NCBI RefSeq assembly: GCF_943192895.1
Contig: NZ_CALPCB010000005.1
Span: 62,001-126,000 of the forward strand
Reading direction: 5' to 3'
Source of the DNA: Veillonella_A intestinalis
GTDB lineage: Bacteria; Bacillota; Negativicutes; Veillonellales; Veillonellaceae
DNA length: 64,000 nt
The position numbers and the translations under genes were made by a program. The notes beneath the pieces are model-generated. The model was not told the origin of the DNA, ran no database searches, and worked only from the letters and a program-made list of their open reading frames with translations. This document shows, piece by piece, positions 8,465 through 17,024 of this stretch (within the stretch, counting starts at the first letter, position 1; every line of letters starts with the position of its first letter).

Positions 8465-8519
8465 CCCCCTCCGGTAATTTATACGTCTCCAAAAGACACA
8501 TATAAATTACCGGAGGGGG
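8465..8519 (+). promoter_or_regulatory. Strong 19-bp hairpin in the adhesin 5' leader
   Basis: Bases 8465-8483 are perfectly complementary to 8501-8519. The 17-base loop holds a small GTCT/AGAC helix. No T-run follows, so it is not a terminator. It ends about 45 bases before the adhesin start codon. Likely roles are mRNA stability or control of translation; there is no direct evidence for either. Confidence 0.75.
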
Positions 8520-8563
8520 ACATATCAATAGATATATATTTATATTTAGGGGGATTAATTATC

Positions 8564-10153
8564 ATGACAAAAACAAAATCTTTAAAAACACTTTCTTTAG
8601 CCTTAGCTGTAGCAGCTTTGACTGGTACTATGACAACAGCCTTTGCAGCTACTAATGTAGTTGGTACAGGCAATGGCGTAGCCTTTGGCGAAGGTGCTGT
8701 AGCAACTAAAAAACCAGAAGGTTCTGTTGCTCTTGGTACTAATGCAGATGGCGCCTATAAAGGAAGCGTCGCTATCGGTAATAATGCCGCTCCAAGTGGT
8801 AATGATGCCATCGCCATTGGCACAGACGCCCACACAACAGCATCGCCTAATGCTATCTCCATTGGTAAAAATGCTGCAACATCTTGGACCAATAACATTG
8901 CTATGGGTACAGATTCCATATCCCAAGGTAGAGAAACTATTGCCATTGGTCATGAGTCTTTTGCAGATGGCGGTGAGGCCGTTTCCATCGGTGTAAAGAG
9001 CTCTGCTCAGGTTAAACAATCTGTTGCCTTAGGTAATGAATCCGTTGTTGAACGTAAAGCCACTGCTGGTGTTGCCGTTGGCCATAAAGCTAATGTTAGT
9101 GGTAAATATGGCTTAGCAATGGGCGATGAAGCCATCTCCTCAGGAAACTATTCTGCAGCAATTGGCACTAATGCAAAAGCTGAAGGCACTAAATCCTTAG
9201 CCTTCGGTCATGGTGCTAATGCTGTATCTGACAACTCTATTGCTTTGGGTAATGCTACTTCCGCTAACGTAGCAGATACTAAAGCTGAAGAATCTTATTT
9301 GAGCAAAGAAGCTTATACTTCTGAAGAAGCAGGCGTTGTGTCCGTAGGTAATGCGGACTCTAATTTATATCGCCGTATTACTAATGTAGCTGGAGGTGCT
9401 GCTGACCACGATGCAGTAAATGTATTACAATTAAAATCTTTAGAATCCAATCTTAATGATAAAATTGAAAACCTAGATTCTACTAGCGCAACTATTGGCG
9501 GTAACACAACTATCAACGAAGGTGGTATTACGGTTACATCTCCTGAAACTGGTAACACTACAGTAATTAATGGTGACTCCGTTACAACAACAACAGTTAA
9601 TGCTGACAAAGTTGTAGTTGGTGGTAATACATATATCACTAAAGATGGTATAGATGCTAATAACCAAACTATTAAAAATGTAGCACCTGGTGTAAATGGT
9701 ACAGATGCAGTTAATCTTGATCAATTAAACCAAGCAACTAGCACTTTGAACTCCTCTATCAGTCATTTAGAAACTAATGTTAAAAAAGTAGCTGCTGGCT
9801 CCGCTGCATTAGCTGCTTTACATCCATTAGATTTTGATTCTGATGACAAATTAACATTCGCTGTAGGTTTCGGGGCATACAAAGGTGAGCAGGCTGCTGC
9901 TATCGGTGCCTTCTACCGTCCAAATGATAACTTAATGTTCAGCATTGGTACTGCTTTAGGTAACTCCGATAACCAATACAATGCTGGTCTTTCCTTCAAA
10001 TTCGGCGATTCTTCTCCATACACTAACATGAGCAAAGCTGATATGGTTAACAAATTAGAAACACAAGAAAAGAACATGGCTACATTACAAGCTGATAATG
10101 CTGAATTAAAAGCTCGTTTGGCTAAATTAGAAGCATTGGTAGCTGGTAACTAA
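8564..10153 (+). CDS. YadA-type trimeric autotransporter adhesin, 529 aa
   Basis: This is a predicted surface adhesin that secretes its own passenger domain through a trimeric outer-membrane barrel. An N-terminal signal peptide ends near AFA-ATN. The head (about residues 30-235) is a run of YadA-head repeats of the form SVALG/AIAIGxxA. Then comes a neck (TNVAGGAADHDAVNVLQL), a short stalk with GGNTTI and VVVGGNTYI, and the YadA anchor at about 412-481 (LAALHPLDF to GLSFKFG). Unusually, 48 residues follow the last strand (482-529) and look like a coiled coil ending LAKLEALVAGN. The start is ATG 8564 after TAGGGGGA; an upstream in-frame extension has no signal sequence. The anchor closely matches that of the convergent gene at 10427-13930. 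Confidence 0.9.
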   Translation: MTKTKSLKTLSLALAVAALTGTMTTAFAATNVVGTGNGVAFGEGAVATKKPEGSVALGTNADGAYKGSVAIGNNAAPSGNDAIAIGTDAHTTASPNAISIGKNAATSWTNNIAMGTDSISQGRETIAIGHESFADGGEAVSIGVKSSAQVKQSVALGNESVVERKATAGVAVGHKANVSGKYGLAMGDEAISSGNYSAAIGTNAKAEGTKSLAFGHGANAVSDNSIALGNATSANVADTKAEESYLSKEAYTSEEAGVVSVGNADSNLYRRITNVAGGAADHDAVNVLQLKSLESNLNDKIENLDSTSATIGGNTTINEGGITVTSPETGNTTVINGDSVTTTTVNADKVVVGGNTYITKDGIDANNQTIKNVAPGVNGTDAVNLDQLNQATSTLNSSISHLETNVKKVAAGSAALAALHPLDFDSDDKLTFAVGFGAYKGEQAAAIGAFYRPNDNLMFSIGTALGNSDNQYNAGLSFKFGDSSPYTNMSKADMVNKLETQEKNMATLQADNAELKARLAKLEALVAGN

Positions 10154-10216
10154 TATAGTCTAAATTAATACTTTCTAATTTAATTAAAACAAATTTAATT
10201 AAGAGTGTGAAACTAG

Positions 10217-10250
10217 AAAAGGTTCCACTTCATAGAGGTGGAGCCTTTTT
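10217..10250 (+). terminator. Terminator of the 529-aa adhesin gene
   Basis: AAGGTTCCAC pairs with GTGGAGCCTT (one G-U pair) around a short loop, followed by TTTTTAT. Confidence 0.8.
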
Positions 10251-10323
10251 ATATAAACAATAAAATTTAAAAGAAAATAATGAATATATGAGAAATTTTT
10301 TCTTCCTATACTCATTCCAAAGA

Positions 10324-10360
10324 GAAATCCCTAGGACAAGTCCTAGGGATTTCTTTTTTC
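10324..10360. terminator. Second hairpin terminator between the convergent adhesins
   Basis: A perfect 13-bp stem, 10324-10336 with 10341-10353, has a CAAG loop and TTTTTT on the plus strand. Position between convergent genes suggests it stops the plus-strand transcript and possibly also the minus-strand one. Confidence 0.75.
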
Positions 10361-10426
10361 ATTTCAAACTATCACATATTCAATCAATATCTAAGTTAAT
10401 ATTTTGAAACTAACGTATATTTAATT

Positions 10427-13400
10427 TTATTTTTGAACTACTAACGCTTCTAGCTTAGCTAAGCGATCTTTCAATGTTTCAATTTCTTGATTCTGCTTTT
10501 CTAATTTAGTCGCCATCTCTGTCTTACTCATATTAGTGTATGGCGAAGAATCACCAAAGCGGAAGGAAACGCCAGCATTGTATTGATCATTGGAATTACC
10601 AACTGTAGCACCTAAACTGAACATCAAGTCGTCATTGGCACGATAGAACGCACCAAGAGCCGCTGCATGTTCGCCTTTGTAGCCACCAAAACCTACGGCA
10701 AAACTCAATTTATCATCAGAATCAAAATCTAACGGGTGAAGTGCTGCTAAAGCGGCAGAGCCAGCTGCTACCTTATCGACGCGATTGCTCAAACGATTGA
10801 CAGCAGAACCTACATTGTTAACACCTTGTGCAACTTCATTTAATTGATTCATGTTAACTGCATCTGTGCCCTTAACACCAGGCGCTACGCCAGTAATCGT
10901 TTTATCACCAGCATTTAAACCGTTTTCAGAGATATATGTATTGCCACCAACTACTACTTTATCAGCATTTACTGTACCCGTAGTAATCGTATCACCAGTA
11001 ATCTTTGTAGAGCCTTCACCGTTCGGATTTTTTACCGTAATACCATCTTTATCAATGATTGTATTACCACCAATCGTTGCTTTTTCAGTGGTAAGCTCTT
11101 TACCATTATTATTGATAGCTGTGTTGATTTTAGAAATGTCACCTGCAATATGTTCAGCTAAACCTTGAAGTTGACCTTCCGTAGCCGCACGGTCAGCTTT
11201 AATAGTTTCAGGTTTATCAGGAGTCCAAGTTGTATTTGTTAAACCAGTGATTTCACCTTTACCATCTTTACCGTCAATCGCTACTTGACCAACTTGAGCC
11301 TTCTCTTCAAGGCTTACTTTGGTAGACCCATCAGCTTGCGCCTCTACTTTTACACCAGTTTTATCATCGCCCACTACATTAAGTTTTGCATTGCCATTTT
11401 CATCAGTGGTAATGAAATTATTAACATTTTCAATTGCTTTAGTAGCTTTGTCGTCTAAGCCAATAGATACTTGAGCACCCTCTCCAGTAGAAGTTACATC
11501 AACTTTTGTAAAGGAACCACCTACGAAGTTTACTTTTTTCGCCCCACTAATGGTAGCCTTATCAACACCACCACCTTGGATAGTCCACGCACCTGCCTGA
11601 CTTAAGCTTGTAGGATCTACACCTAAAGTTTCAGCCAATTTAGTAGCATCAATACCGTAGGAAATCACATTGCCTTCACGTGTAATAGTCAAACCTTTAT
11701 CAGCTTCTTTTACATCAAAGGTAATTTCTGGTGCTGTATCACCATCAAGAGCAATGGTTGTGCCTTCACTATCTGCAGTGCCACCTTTAATCTTAAAGCC
11801 TTGTGCCAATTTACTGGAAAGAGAATCACCTGCATTAGTTACATCGTCCTTAGTAGCAATATTTTCAATAGTAAATTTTTCATTGTCATTGCGACTAATT
11901 GTCAATGTATTACCTTCAAGCTTAGCACCTGTAATGTATTTATCTTGCAAACCATCTACAGTTACAGTACCAGTTACACCATTAGACTCTGTATTTAATG
12001 TAATCGTTCCGGTACCATCAGTATTATAAGTAGCGGTACCATCTTTTACTACTGTATCAATCGCATTAATCGTATATTTGGTATAACCAGCTGTCACATC
12101 AGTATCAATGGAGCTAATATTAGTGCCTTTTACCATTTCTACTTTAGCCGCTTTTAACTGAGCTACGTTCACCGCATCAGTGTCTAATGAACCAGCTGCT
12201 ACATTGGTAATTTGACGAGACCCAGCTGGCATGAGCTGATTATTAAGCGTATATTCATCATTACCTATCGAAACAGCACCATATGTCGATTTCCAAACAA
12301 CAGACTCATTTGTAGAATCCAAACCAGTTAACGGATCATAACCAAGTTTTTCACCCTTTGCACGATTCGTTACAGAGTAAGCACCAAGAGCTACACCGCT
12401 ATCATGTTTAGCATTTGCCTTTTTACCTAAAGATAAGCTATCAACCTTAGTAGCATAGCTCGAATGCCCAAAAGCAGCCGCACCCTCAACTTTGGCACGA
12501 GTATCATAACCTACTGCTGTTGCTCCAACACCAATGGCACTTGAAAGGTCACCAATAGCAATCGCCCGAGGGTCAACATCTGGTAATGATGGATCAAGTA
12601 CTCCATTTCTATAGCGAGGACCTTTCTCAGCTTTAGCTTTATAACCAATAGCAATCGAATTTCCCACAAGCGCACTAGCACCATTGCCTATAGCCACACT
12701 CCATTTACCTGCTTCAGTAGATTTACCAACAGCAACAGCTCCTGAGTCAACAGCTGCAGCAACAGGACCTATAGCGACGGCATTATCTCCTGTAGCCCCG
12801 TCATTAGCCAAATTACTCACCTTTCCAGCTTTCTTCTCAGCGCTAGATATAGTCTCATTAGTTAATTTAGAGTTAACAGACATGTATTTTACAGGTGTAA
12901 TGGAGTCAATTTTAGCTTTAACATCATTGGATAAGCCCACAATCATACCATTAGCAGCTGCTGTAGTGGTCACATTGCCATCACCAGTAATGCTGAAGTT
13001 TTGAGTAGCTAAGTTCACTGTACCTGTGCCAACATTACCACTGAATTTTAAGTTAACATTACCAGCATTTTTAGCTAATGTAGCTACATTTTTTAACTGT
13101 GCTACGTTTACTGCATCTGTATCTTCAGTGCCAGCTGCCACATTGATAATCTGACGAGTCAATGCACCAGATTTACCAACAGAAACTGCACCGCCAACAG
13201 ATTTCCACGCTGGGGAGGTTAAGCTAGAGTTTTGACCGGTCAATGGGTCATAGCCAACAGAGCCAGCAGCACGATCGGCTAAGGATTCCCAACCTAATGC
13301 CACAGAGCTAGTAGCCGAAGCATTCGCCAATGGTCCTAATGCCATGGACACATCACCTGTAGTTGCTGCTTGATCGCCTAAAGCAACAGAGCTTCTAGCG

Positions 13401-13930
13401 TCAGCCTTTACATCACTACCAATAGCAATAGCTTGCGGCTTTTCAGCTTTTGCCTTAGACCCAATGGCAACGCCTTTATTGAGAGATGCTGACGTATTAT
13501 CCCCAATGGCCACTGCGTAGCCATTAGCATATGCATTTTGCCCAATTGCCACGCTTACTGAACCATCAGATTTAGAGTCTGTACCAATGGCGATTGAATC
13601 TTTCTCATCAGTAAATGCATTGGTACCTATCGCAATAGCATTCATAGCATGTGCCTTTGCCGTACTACCAATAGCCACAGCAGCAATGCCTGCTACTTCT
13701 GATTTTTTACCAATGGCAATGGACTGATTATATAAAGCCTTAGCTTCTTCACCAATAGCGATAGAGTCCTCAGTATTAACTGACGCCCTTGAGCCTGTAC
13801 CAAGAGCTACCCCTCTACCTTCACCAACTGTATTATCTGCAGCCCATACAGCCGTTGTGACACTGCCAGTTACGGCAGCTACTACCAATGCTAAACCTAA
13901 TTTTTTCATTTGTTTTAAATCTTGAGACAC
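10427..13930 (-). CDS. YadA-type trimeric autotransporter adhesin, 1167 aa, two heads
   Basis: This is a second and larger surface adhesin. After a signal peptide (cleavage near VWA-ADN) there are two complete head-plus-neck modules. Head 1 spans about residues 35-240 and ends with YDPLTGQNSS and the neck INVAAGTEDTDAVNVAQL. Head 2 spans about 385-555 and ends with YDPLTGLDST and TNVAAGSLDTDAVNVAQL. A long stalk leads to the anchor at about 1057-1126 and a 41-residue coiled-coil tail. Anchor and tail are nearly the same as in the neighbour, so the pair probably arose by duplication. The start is taken as GTG 13930, with AAGAAAGGGA seven bases upstream; ATG 13909 has no good site. Confidence 0.9.
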   Translation of the reverse strand: MSQDLKQMKKLGLALVVAAVTGSVTTAVWAADNTVGEGRGVALGTGSRASVNTEDSIAIGEEAKALYNQSIAIGKKSEVAGIAAVAIGSTAKAHAMNAIAIGTNAFTDEKDSIAIGTDSKSDGSVSVAIGQNAYANGYAVAIGDNTSASLNKGVAIGSKAKAEKPQAIAIGSDVKADARSSVALGDQAATTGDVSMALGPLANASATSSVALGWESLADRAAGSVGYDPLTGQNSSLTSPAWKSVGGAVSVGKSGALTRQIINVAAGTEDTDAVNVAQLKNVATLAKNAGNVNLKFSGNVGTGTVNLATQNFSITGDGNVTTTAAANGMIVGLSNDVKAKIDSITPVKYMSVNSKLTNETISSAEKKAGKVSNLANDGATGDNAVAIGPVAAAVDSGAVAVGKSTEAGKWSVAIGNGASALVGNSIAIGYKAKAEKGPRYRNGVLDPSLPDVDPRAIAIGDLSSAIGVGATAVGYDTRAKVEGAAAFGHSSYATKVDSLSLGKKANAKHDSGVALGAYSVTNRAKGEKLGYDPLTGLDSTNESVVWKSTYGAVSIGNDEYTLNNQLMPAGSRQITNVAAGSLDTDAVNVAQLKAAKVEMVKGTNISSIDTDVTAGYTKYTINAIDTVVKDGTATYNTDGTGTITLNTESNGVTGTVTVDGLQDKYITGAKLEGNTLTISRNDNEKFTIENIATKDDVTNAGDSLSSKLAQGFKIKGGTADSEGTTIALDGDTAPEITFDVKEADKGLTITREGNVISYGIDATKLAETLGVDPTSLSQAGAWTIQGGGVDKATISGAKKVNFVGGSFTKVDVTSTGEGAQVSIGLDDKATKAIENVNNFITTDENGNAKLNVVGDDKTGVKVEAQADGSTKVSLEEKAQVGQVAIDGKDGKGEITGLTNTTWTPDKPETIKADRAATEGQLQGLAEHIAGDISKINTAINNNGKELTTEKATIGGNTIIDKDGITVKNPNGEGSTKITGDTITTGTVNADKVVVGGNTYISENGLNAGDKTITGVAPGVKGTDAVNMNQLNEVAQGVNNVGSAVNRLSNRVDKVAAGSAALAALHPLDFDSDDKLSFAVGFGGYKGEHAAALGAFYRANDDLMFSLGATVGNSNDQYNAGVSFRFGDSSPYTNMSKTEMATKLEKQNQEIETLKDRLAKLEALVVQK

Positions 13931-14334
13931 TAAAGATTCCCTTTCTTAATAAACCACTAATTTCACTAAACAACACATTATTAACAACTTATTATTTTTT
14001 GTTTTTATCCTATTTTATCTTTTTTATAAAATAGTCCATATTCTTAACAATAACCTTACTATAAATCAATTTATCTGATTTTTTATTAGCATCAATCAAA
14101 TTAATCAGATATTCATATAAGGCTGCCTTCTAATAATAATCTATACATTTCGATATCATCAATCAAAAAAAAGTTCATAATCTCCTAAAAAGTCTTTTTG
14201 TGGTAGACATTCACAAATTTTCTACTTTATCCCAATATAATCCCTCTAAAATAATATGTTTTTAATTTTCAAGACATTCCACTCTACGTGTACTCAAATC
14301 AAAATTTACACGAATCGTGTATCCATAAATTAAC
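13931..14334. other. Gap upstream of the large adhesin; no clear gene
   Basis: AT-rich. On the minus strand a 21-codon frame begins near 14193 after TAGGAG (MNFFLIDDIEMYR...) and stops; a second open frame continues shifted by one base. It could be the remnant of a small gene, but the composition makes chance likely. No clean promoter for the adhesin was found. Confidence 0.35.
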
Positions 14335-14380
14335 TGCTAAAAAACTGCAACGTTACATCAATCTGATGTAACGTTGCAGT
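14335..14380 (-). terminator. Terminator downstream of cysE
   Basis: A perfect 17-bp stem (14344-14360 with 14364-14380) has a three-base loop. On the minus strand it is followed by TTTTTT, so it ends the cysK-cysE transcript about 170 bases after cysE. Confidence 0.85.
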
Positions 14381-14552
14381 TCTCTATATCTATTCAAATT
14401 ATTCTCTTCTCTATTTTATCAATCCCTCAGGTCTAGCCCCCGCTGAGTCCTGAGGAATTATTTCACCCAATTAGTAAGACCTATATTGCTTCACTTAAAA
14501 CGTGATTGTCACATCCACATATATTATATTTACAATAAATTATGCCTATGTT

Positions 14553-15188
14553 TTAAATGAACCAAGCCATATCGTCTGTCATATCTTTTGGAGTGAAGGC
14601 TACTTTATGACGCGGCATATGTTTACGCGTATGACTATCTACTAAGTGAATTGTAGAGCGAATCTTGCGTACTACAATGTTTTCTGGTTCTGTTTCATAA
14701 ATTATAACATTTTCAGGAACATCGCGTTTAATTACAAGATTACAACCAATGCGACTACCACTGCCAACTAAAATATCACCGAGTACCTTAGTCCCAGCGC
14801 CAATGAGCACATCATTGCCCACTGTAGGATGTCGTTTCACACGCCTAGAACTCATACCACCAAGGGTTACACCATGAAATAAAGTTACATTATCACCAAT
14901 AATCGCCGTTTCACCAATCACAACTCCCATGCCATGATCGATGAATAAACCTTTGCCAATCTGTGCACCCGGATGTATTTCAATCCCAGTCACATGGCGA
15001 GAATGTAAAGCAATCCGACGGGCTAATAATTTATAGCCACGTTTATATAAGCGATGTGCAAAGAAATGCCAAAATAAAGCTGTAATATGTGGATAGGTCC
15101 ACAACACCATCAATACGGACGTGGCCGCTGGATCTGAATCCATTACTCGCTTAATATTATAGCGAATCGATTGCCAAACTTCTTTCAT
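14553..15188 (-). CDS. cysE: Serine O-acetyltransferase
   Basis: It acetylates L-serine with acetyl-CoA to O-acetylserine, the substrate of the neighbouring CysK. The 211-aa protein is the short Firmicutes/EpsC type: an N-terminal helical part followed by left-handed beta-helix hexapeptide repeats (GIEIHPGAQIGKGLFIDHG, VVIGETAIIGDNV, GVTLGG). The catalytic histidine and aspartate lie in the HPGAQIG...DHGMG region. The start follows TAGGAGGG. It lies 83 bases after cysK and shares its Cys T-box. Confidence 0.94.
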   Translation of the reverse strand: MKEVWQSIRYNIKRVMDSDPAATSVLMVLWTYPHITALFWHFFAHRLYKRGYKLLARRIALHSRHVTGIEIHPGAQIGKGLFIDHGMGVVIGETAIIGDNVTLFHGVTLGGMSSRRVKRHPTVGNDVLIGAGTKVLGDILVGSGSRIGCNLVIKRDVPENVIIYETEPENIVVRKIRSTIHLVDSHTRKHMPRHKVAFTPKDMTDDMAWFI

Positions 15189-15271
15189 ATACCCTCCTAG
15201 CCAGTAAATCCCTAGCCTCTAACACTATACCCAATACGCGGTCAATTTATTCTCTCTTCTCAAATCCCTAA

Positions 15272-16192
15272 TTAAGCTTTTACATATTCTACGTCATCAA
15301 ATTCAAGCATAGATAAATATTTTTCTACTCCATCTGGAGCAATCGCTACTACTGGTACGCCAGGATTTTTAGCGCCTAAATCTTTGGCAACTTTAATAGC
15401 TGCACCAGCAGAAATACCAATACTAATGCCGCTTTCACGCATGAAAGTCTGAACTTGTGCAATAGCATCATCATCAGTAACTGTTACCACTTCATCCATA
15501 AGGGATTTATCAAAGTTTTCTGGAATAAAGCCAGCACCGATACCTTGAATTTTGTGAGCGCCACCTTTACCTTCAGAAATCATAGGTGAACCAGCTGGTT
15601 CAACAGCAACGGCTTTCACATCCGCTTTCTGTTCTTTTAATTTACGAGCAACCCCTGTAAAAGTACCACCAGTACCAACACCAGCAACTATGATACCTAC
15701 ATTAGGTACTTGTTCAATAATTTCTGTAGCTGTTGTTTCATAGTGAATACCAGGGTTAGCAGGGTTCACAAACTGGCCTAATGTAACAGCACTTGGATTA
15801 GCATCTAAAATTTCTTGTGCTTTTGCCAAAGCCCCTTTCATACCCGTTGCTTTTGGTGTCAAAATAAGCTGTGCACCATACGCTTTTACTAACTCACGGC
15901 GTTCTTTACTCATGCTTTCAGGCATTAAGATAACTACTTTAATACCCAATACTGCACCTAACATAGCTAAAGCAATACCAGTATTACCAGATGTAGCTTC
16001 TACTAAAATAGTATCTGGTTTAATCAAACCTTTTTCTTGTGCATCTTTTAACATGCCATATACAGCACGGTCTTTAACGCTACCACCAGCATTATATTTT
16101 TCTAATTTTACAAATACATTAGAATCACCAATTTGATAAACTGGCGTATTACCAATTAATTGTAATGTATCATTTACAGGTTTTGTACTCAT
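15272..16192 (-). CDS. cysK: Cysteine synthase (O-acetylserine sulfhydrylase)
   Basis: This PLP enzyme makes L-cysteine from O-acetylserine and sulfide. Family motifs are visible: LIGNTPVYQI, the PLP lysine in GGSVKDRA, the substrate loop EATSGNTGIALA, and the phosphate-binding GVGTGGTFTG. Three in-frame ATGs are possible (16213, 16201, 16192). MSTKPVNDTL at 16192 matches the usual family N-terminus, and the AAAGGA site overlaps the upstream ones, so 16192 is preferred with some doubt. The gene is first in the cysK-cysE unit and lies directly behind a Cys T-box, so it should be expressed when charged tRNA-Cys is low. Confidence 0.93.
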   Translation of the reverse strand: MSTKPVNDTLQLIGNTPVYQIGDSNVFVKLEKYNAGGSVKDRAVYGMLKDAQEKGLIKPDTILVEATSGNTGIALAMLGAVLGIKVVILMPESMSKERRELVKAYGAQLILTPKATGMKGALAKAQEILDANPSAVTLGQFVNPANPGIHYETTATEIIEQVPNVGIIVAGVGTGGTFTGVARKLKEQKADVKAVAVEPAGSPMISEGKGGAHKIQGIGAGFIPENFDKSLMDEVVTVTDDDAIAQVQTFMRESGISIGISAGAAIKVAKDLGAKNPGVPVVAIAPDGVEKYLSMLEFDDVEYVKA

Positions 16193-16256
16193 ATTAATCA
16201 TCGTTCCTTTCATACAGAGTATCTCTCTTCTCTAATAGAGTATTTCTCATTTCAAT

Positions 16257-16580
16257 AAAAAAAGCCCTTGGTCACTTTTGTGACCAAGGGCGATATATCG
16301 CGGTTCCACCTTGTTTCATTTGATCGTGCGCACAACCAAACCTCTACTGTACAGGTCAAACAATGTACTTAGAAATCAAACTCTCACTGCTTAACTGTAT
16401 ACAGATTCGCTGTAACGGGCGACACCCGAAAAGGACTCCCCTAATAATTAGCTTTGCCCTTATAGCTCCGAGATGCACTTCCACATATCTTTCATGACCC
16501 GCTTTCACCATCCGGGCTCGCTGCACATAAACCAATATGTGTACTTTTCTCTTCCTCGCTATGATTCCTATTCAAACCAT
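16257..16580 (-). promoter_or_regulatory. T-box leader with Cys specifier, controlling cysK-cysE
   Basis: On the minus strand there is a Stem I region with AGTA and GGTG-type elements and the specifier TGC (Cys) at 16477-16475 in the context GAAG-TGC-A. The T-box core GGTGGAACCGCG lies at about 16299-16310. A 12-bp terminator (16264-16275 with 16280-16291) is followed by seven Ts. The variable base of TGGN is A, which pairs with U73, the discriminator of tRNA-Cys. Uncharged tRNA-Cys should stabilise the antiterminator and allow transcription. Confidence 0.95.
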
Positions 16581-16586
16581 ATGCCT

Positions 16587-16615
16587 ACTATAACACTATG
16601 AATTAAAAGTGTCAA
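16587..16615 (-). promoter_or_regulatory. Promoter of the Cys T-box transcript
   Basis: Reading the minus strand, TTGACA (16615-16610) and TATAGT (16592-16587) are 17 bases apart. The start near 16580 coincides with the 5' end of the T-box. Confidence 0.85.
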
Positions 16616-16692
16616 CTGTAAAATTTAACTTTTTGATTTTATTGTTATATTAACTAACAATATTTATAGTTCCTTATAAATTATATACTGTA

Positions 16693-16727
16693 AGGAAAGA
16701 ACAGTCTATAAGAATAGACTGTTTTCC
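16693..16727. terminator. Hairpin, possible terminator
   Basis: AACAGTCTAT and ATAGACTGTT pair around AAGA, extended by AGGAA/TTCCT across a two-base bulge. Both sides have short T-rich tails. It may end the transcript of the structured region 16789-16989 on the minus strand. Confidence 0.5.
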
Positions 16728-16788
16728 TGTTATACATATATAAATTTATGCTCGGTATAACCTATCGTAAATAGAAAACATATCCTTA

Positions 16789-16989
16789 GCAGGACATAAA
16801 TAAAGCAAGACTACAGGGCCTGTAATTCCCGGTCAATAGAGTCCCTCATCTATTGGCTCTTCACAGGCCAAAGCCTCACTGTGAGCTATCACATAACATA
16901 CTGCGTATGCTGTATTACACTCTCCGAAATAGTCATACCTATCATCTATTCGTGCTGGTTTAATACAAAAATTGATAGCTTTAAAATCT
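16789..16989 (-). ncRNA. Candidate structured RNA of unknown class
   Basis: There is no plausible ORF, but several nested helices. GGCCTGT (16817-16823) pairs with ACAGGCC (16863-16869), enclosing CAATAGA (16834-16840) with TCTATTG (16849-16855). A separate hairpin is CATAC-TGC-GTATG (16897-16909). An extended -10 (TGCTATAAT, ending 16996) lies just upstream on the minus strand. I could not match it to tmRNA, RNase P, SRP RNA or a riboswitch I know; 6S RNA is one option. The strand is uncertain. Confidence 0.4.
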
Positions 16990-16995
16990 ATATTA

Positions 16996-17024
16996 ATTAT
17001 AGCAAACCTTTTGTGTATAAGGAA
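16996..17024 (-). promoter_or_regulatory. Extended -10 promoter candidate for the structured RNA
   Basis: On the minus strand TGC-TATAAT (17004-16996) forms an extended -10. The -35 is poor (TTCCTT at 17024-17019). A start near 16989 is predicted. Confidence 0.4.

Noticed and set aside
8396..8563. Upstream extension of the 529-aa adhesin
   Set aside because: The frame is open but runs through the promoter and the hairpin, and it would place the signal peptide inside the protein.
14130..14195. Small minus-strand ORF resembling a response regulator start (MNFFLIDD)
   Set aside because: Only 21 codons, then a stop, with the next open stretch in another frame. AT-rich composition makes this likely to be chance; kept only as a note.
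16789..16989. c-di-GMP or cobalamin riboswitch
   Set aside because: Short stretches look similar (for example AAAGCC), but the conserved cores of both classes are missing.
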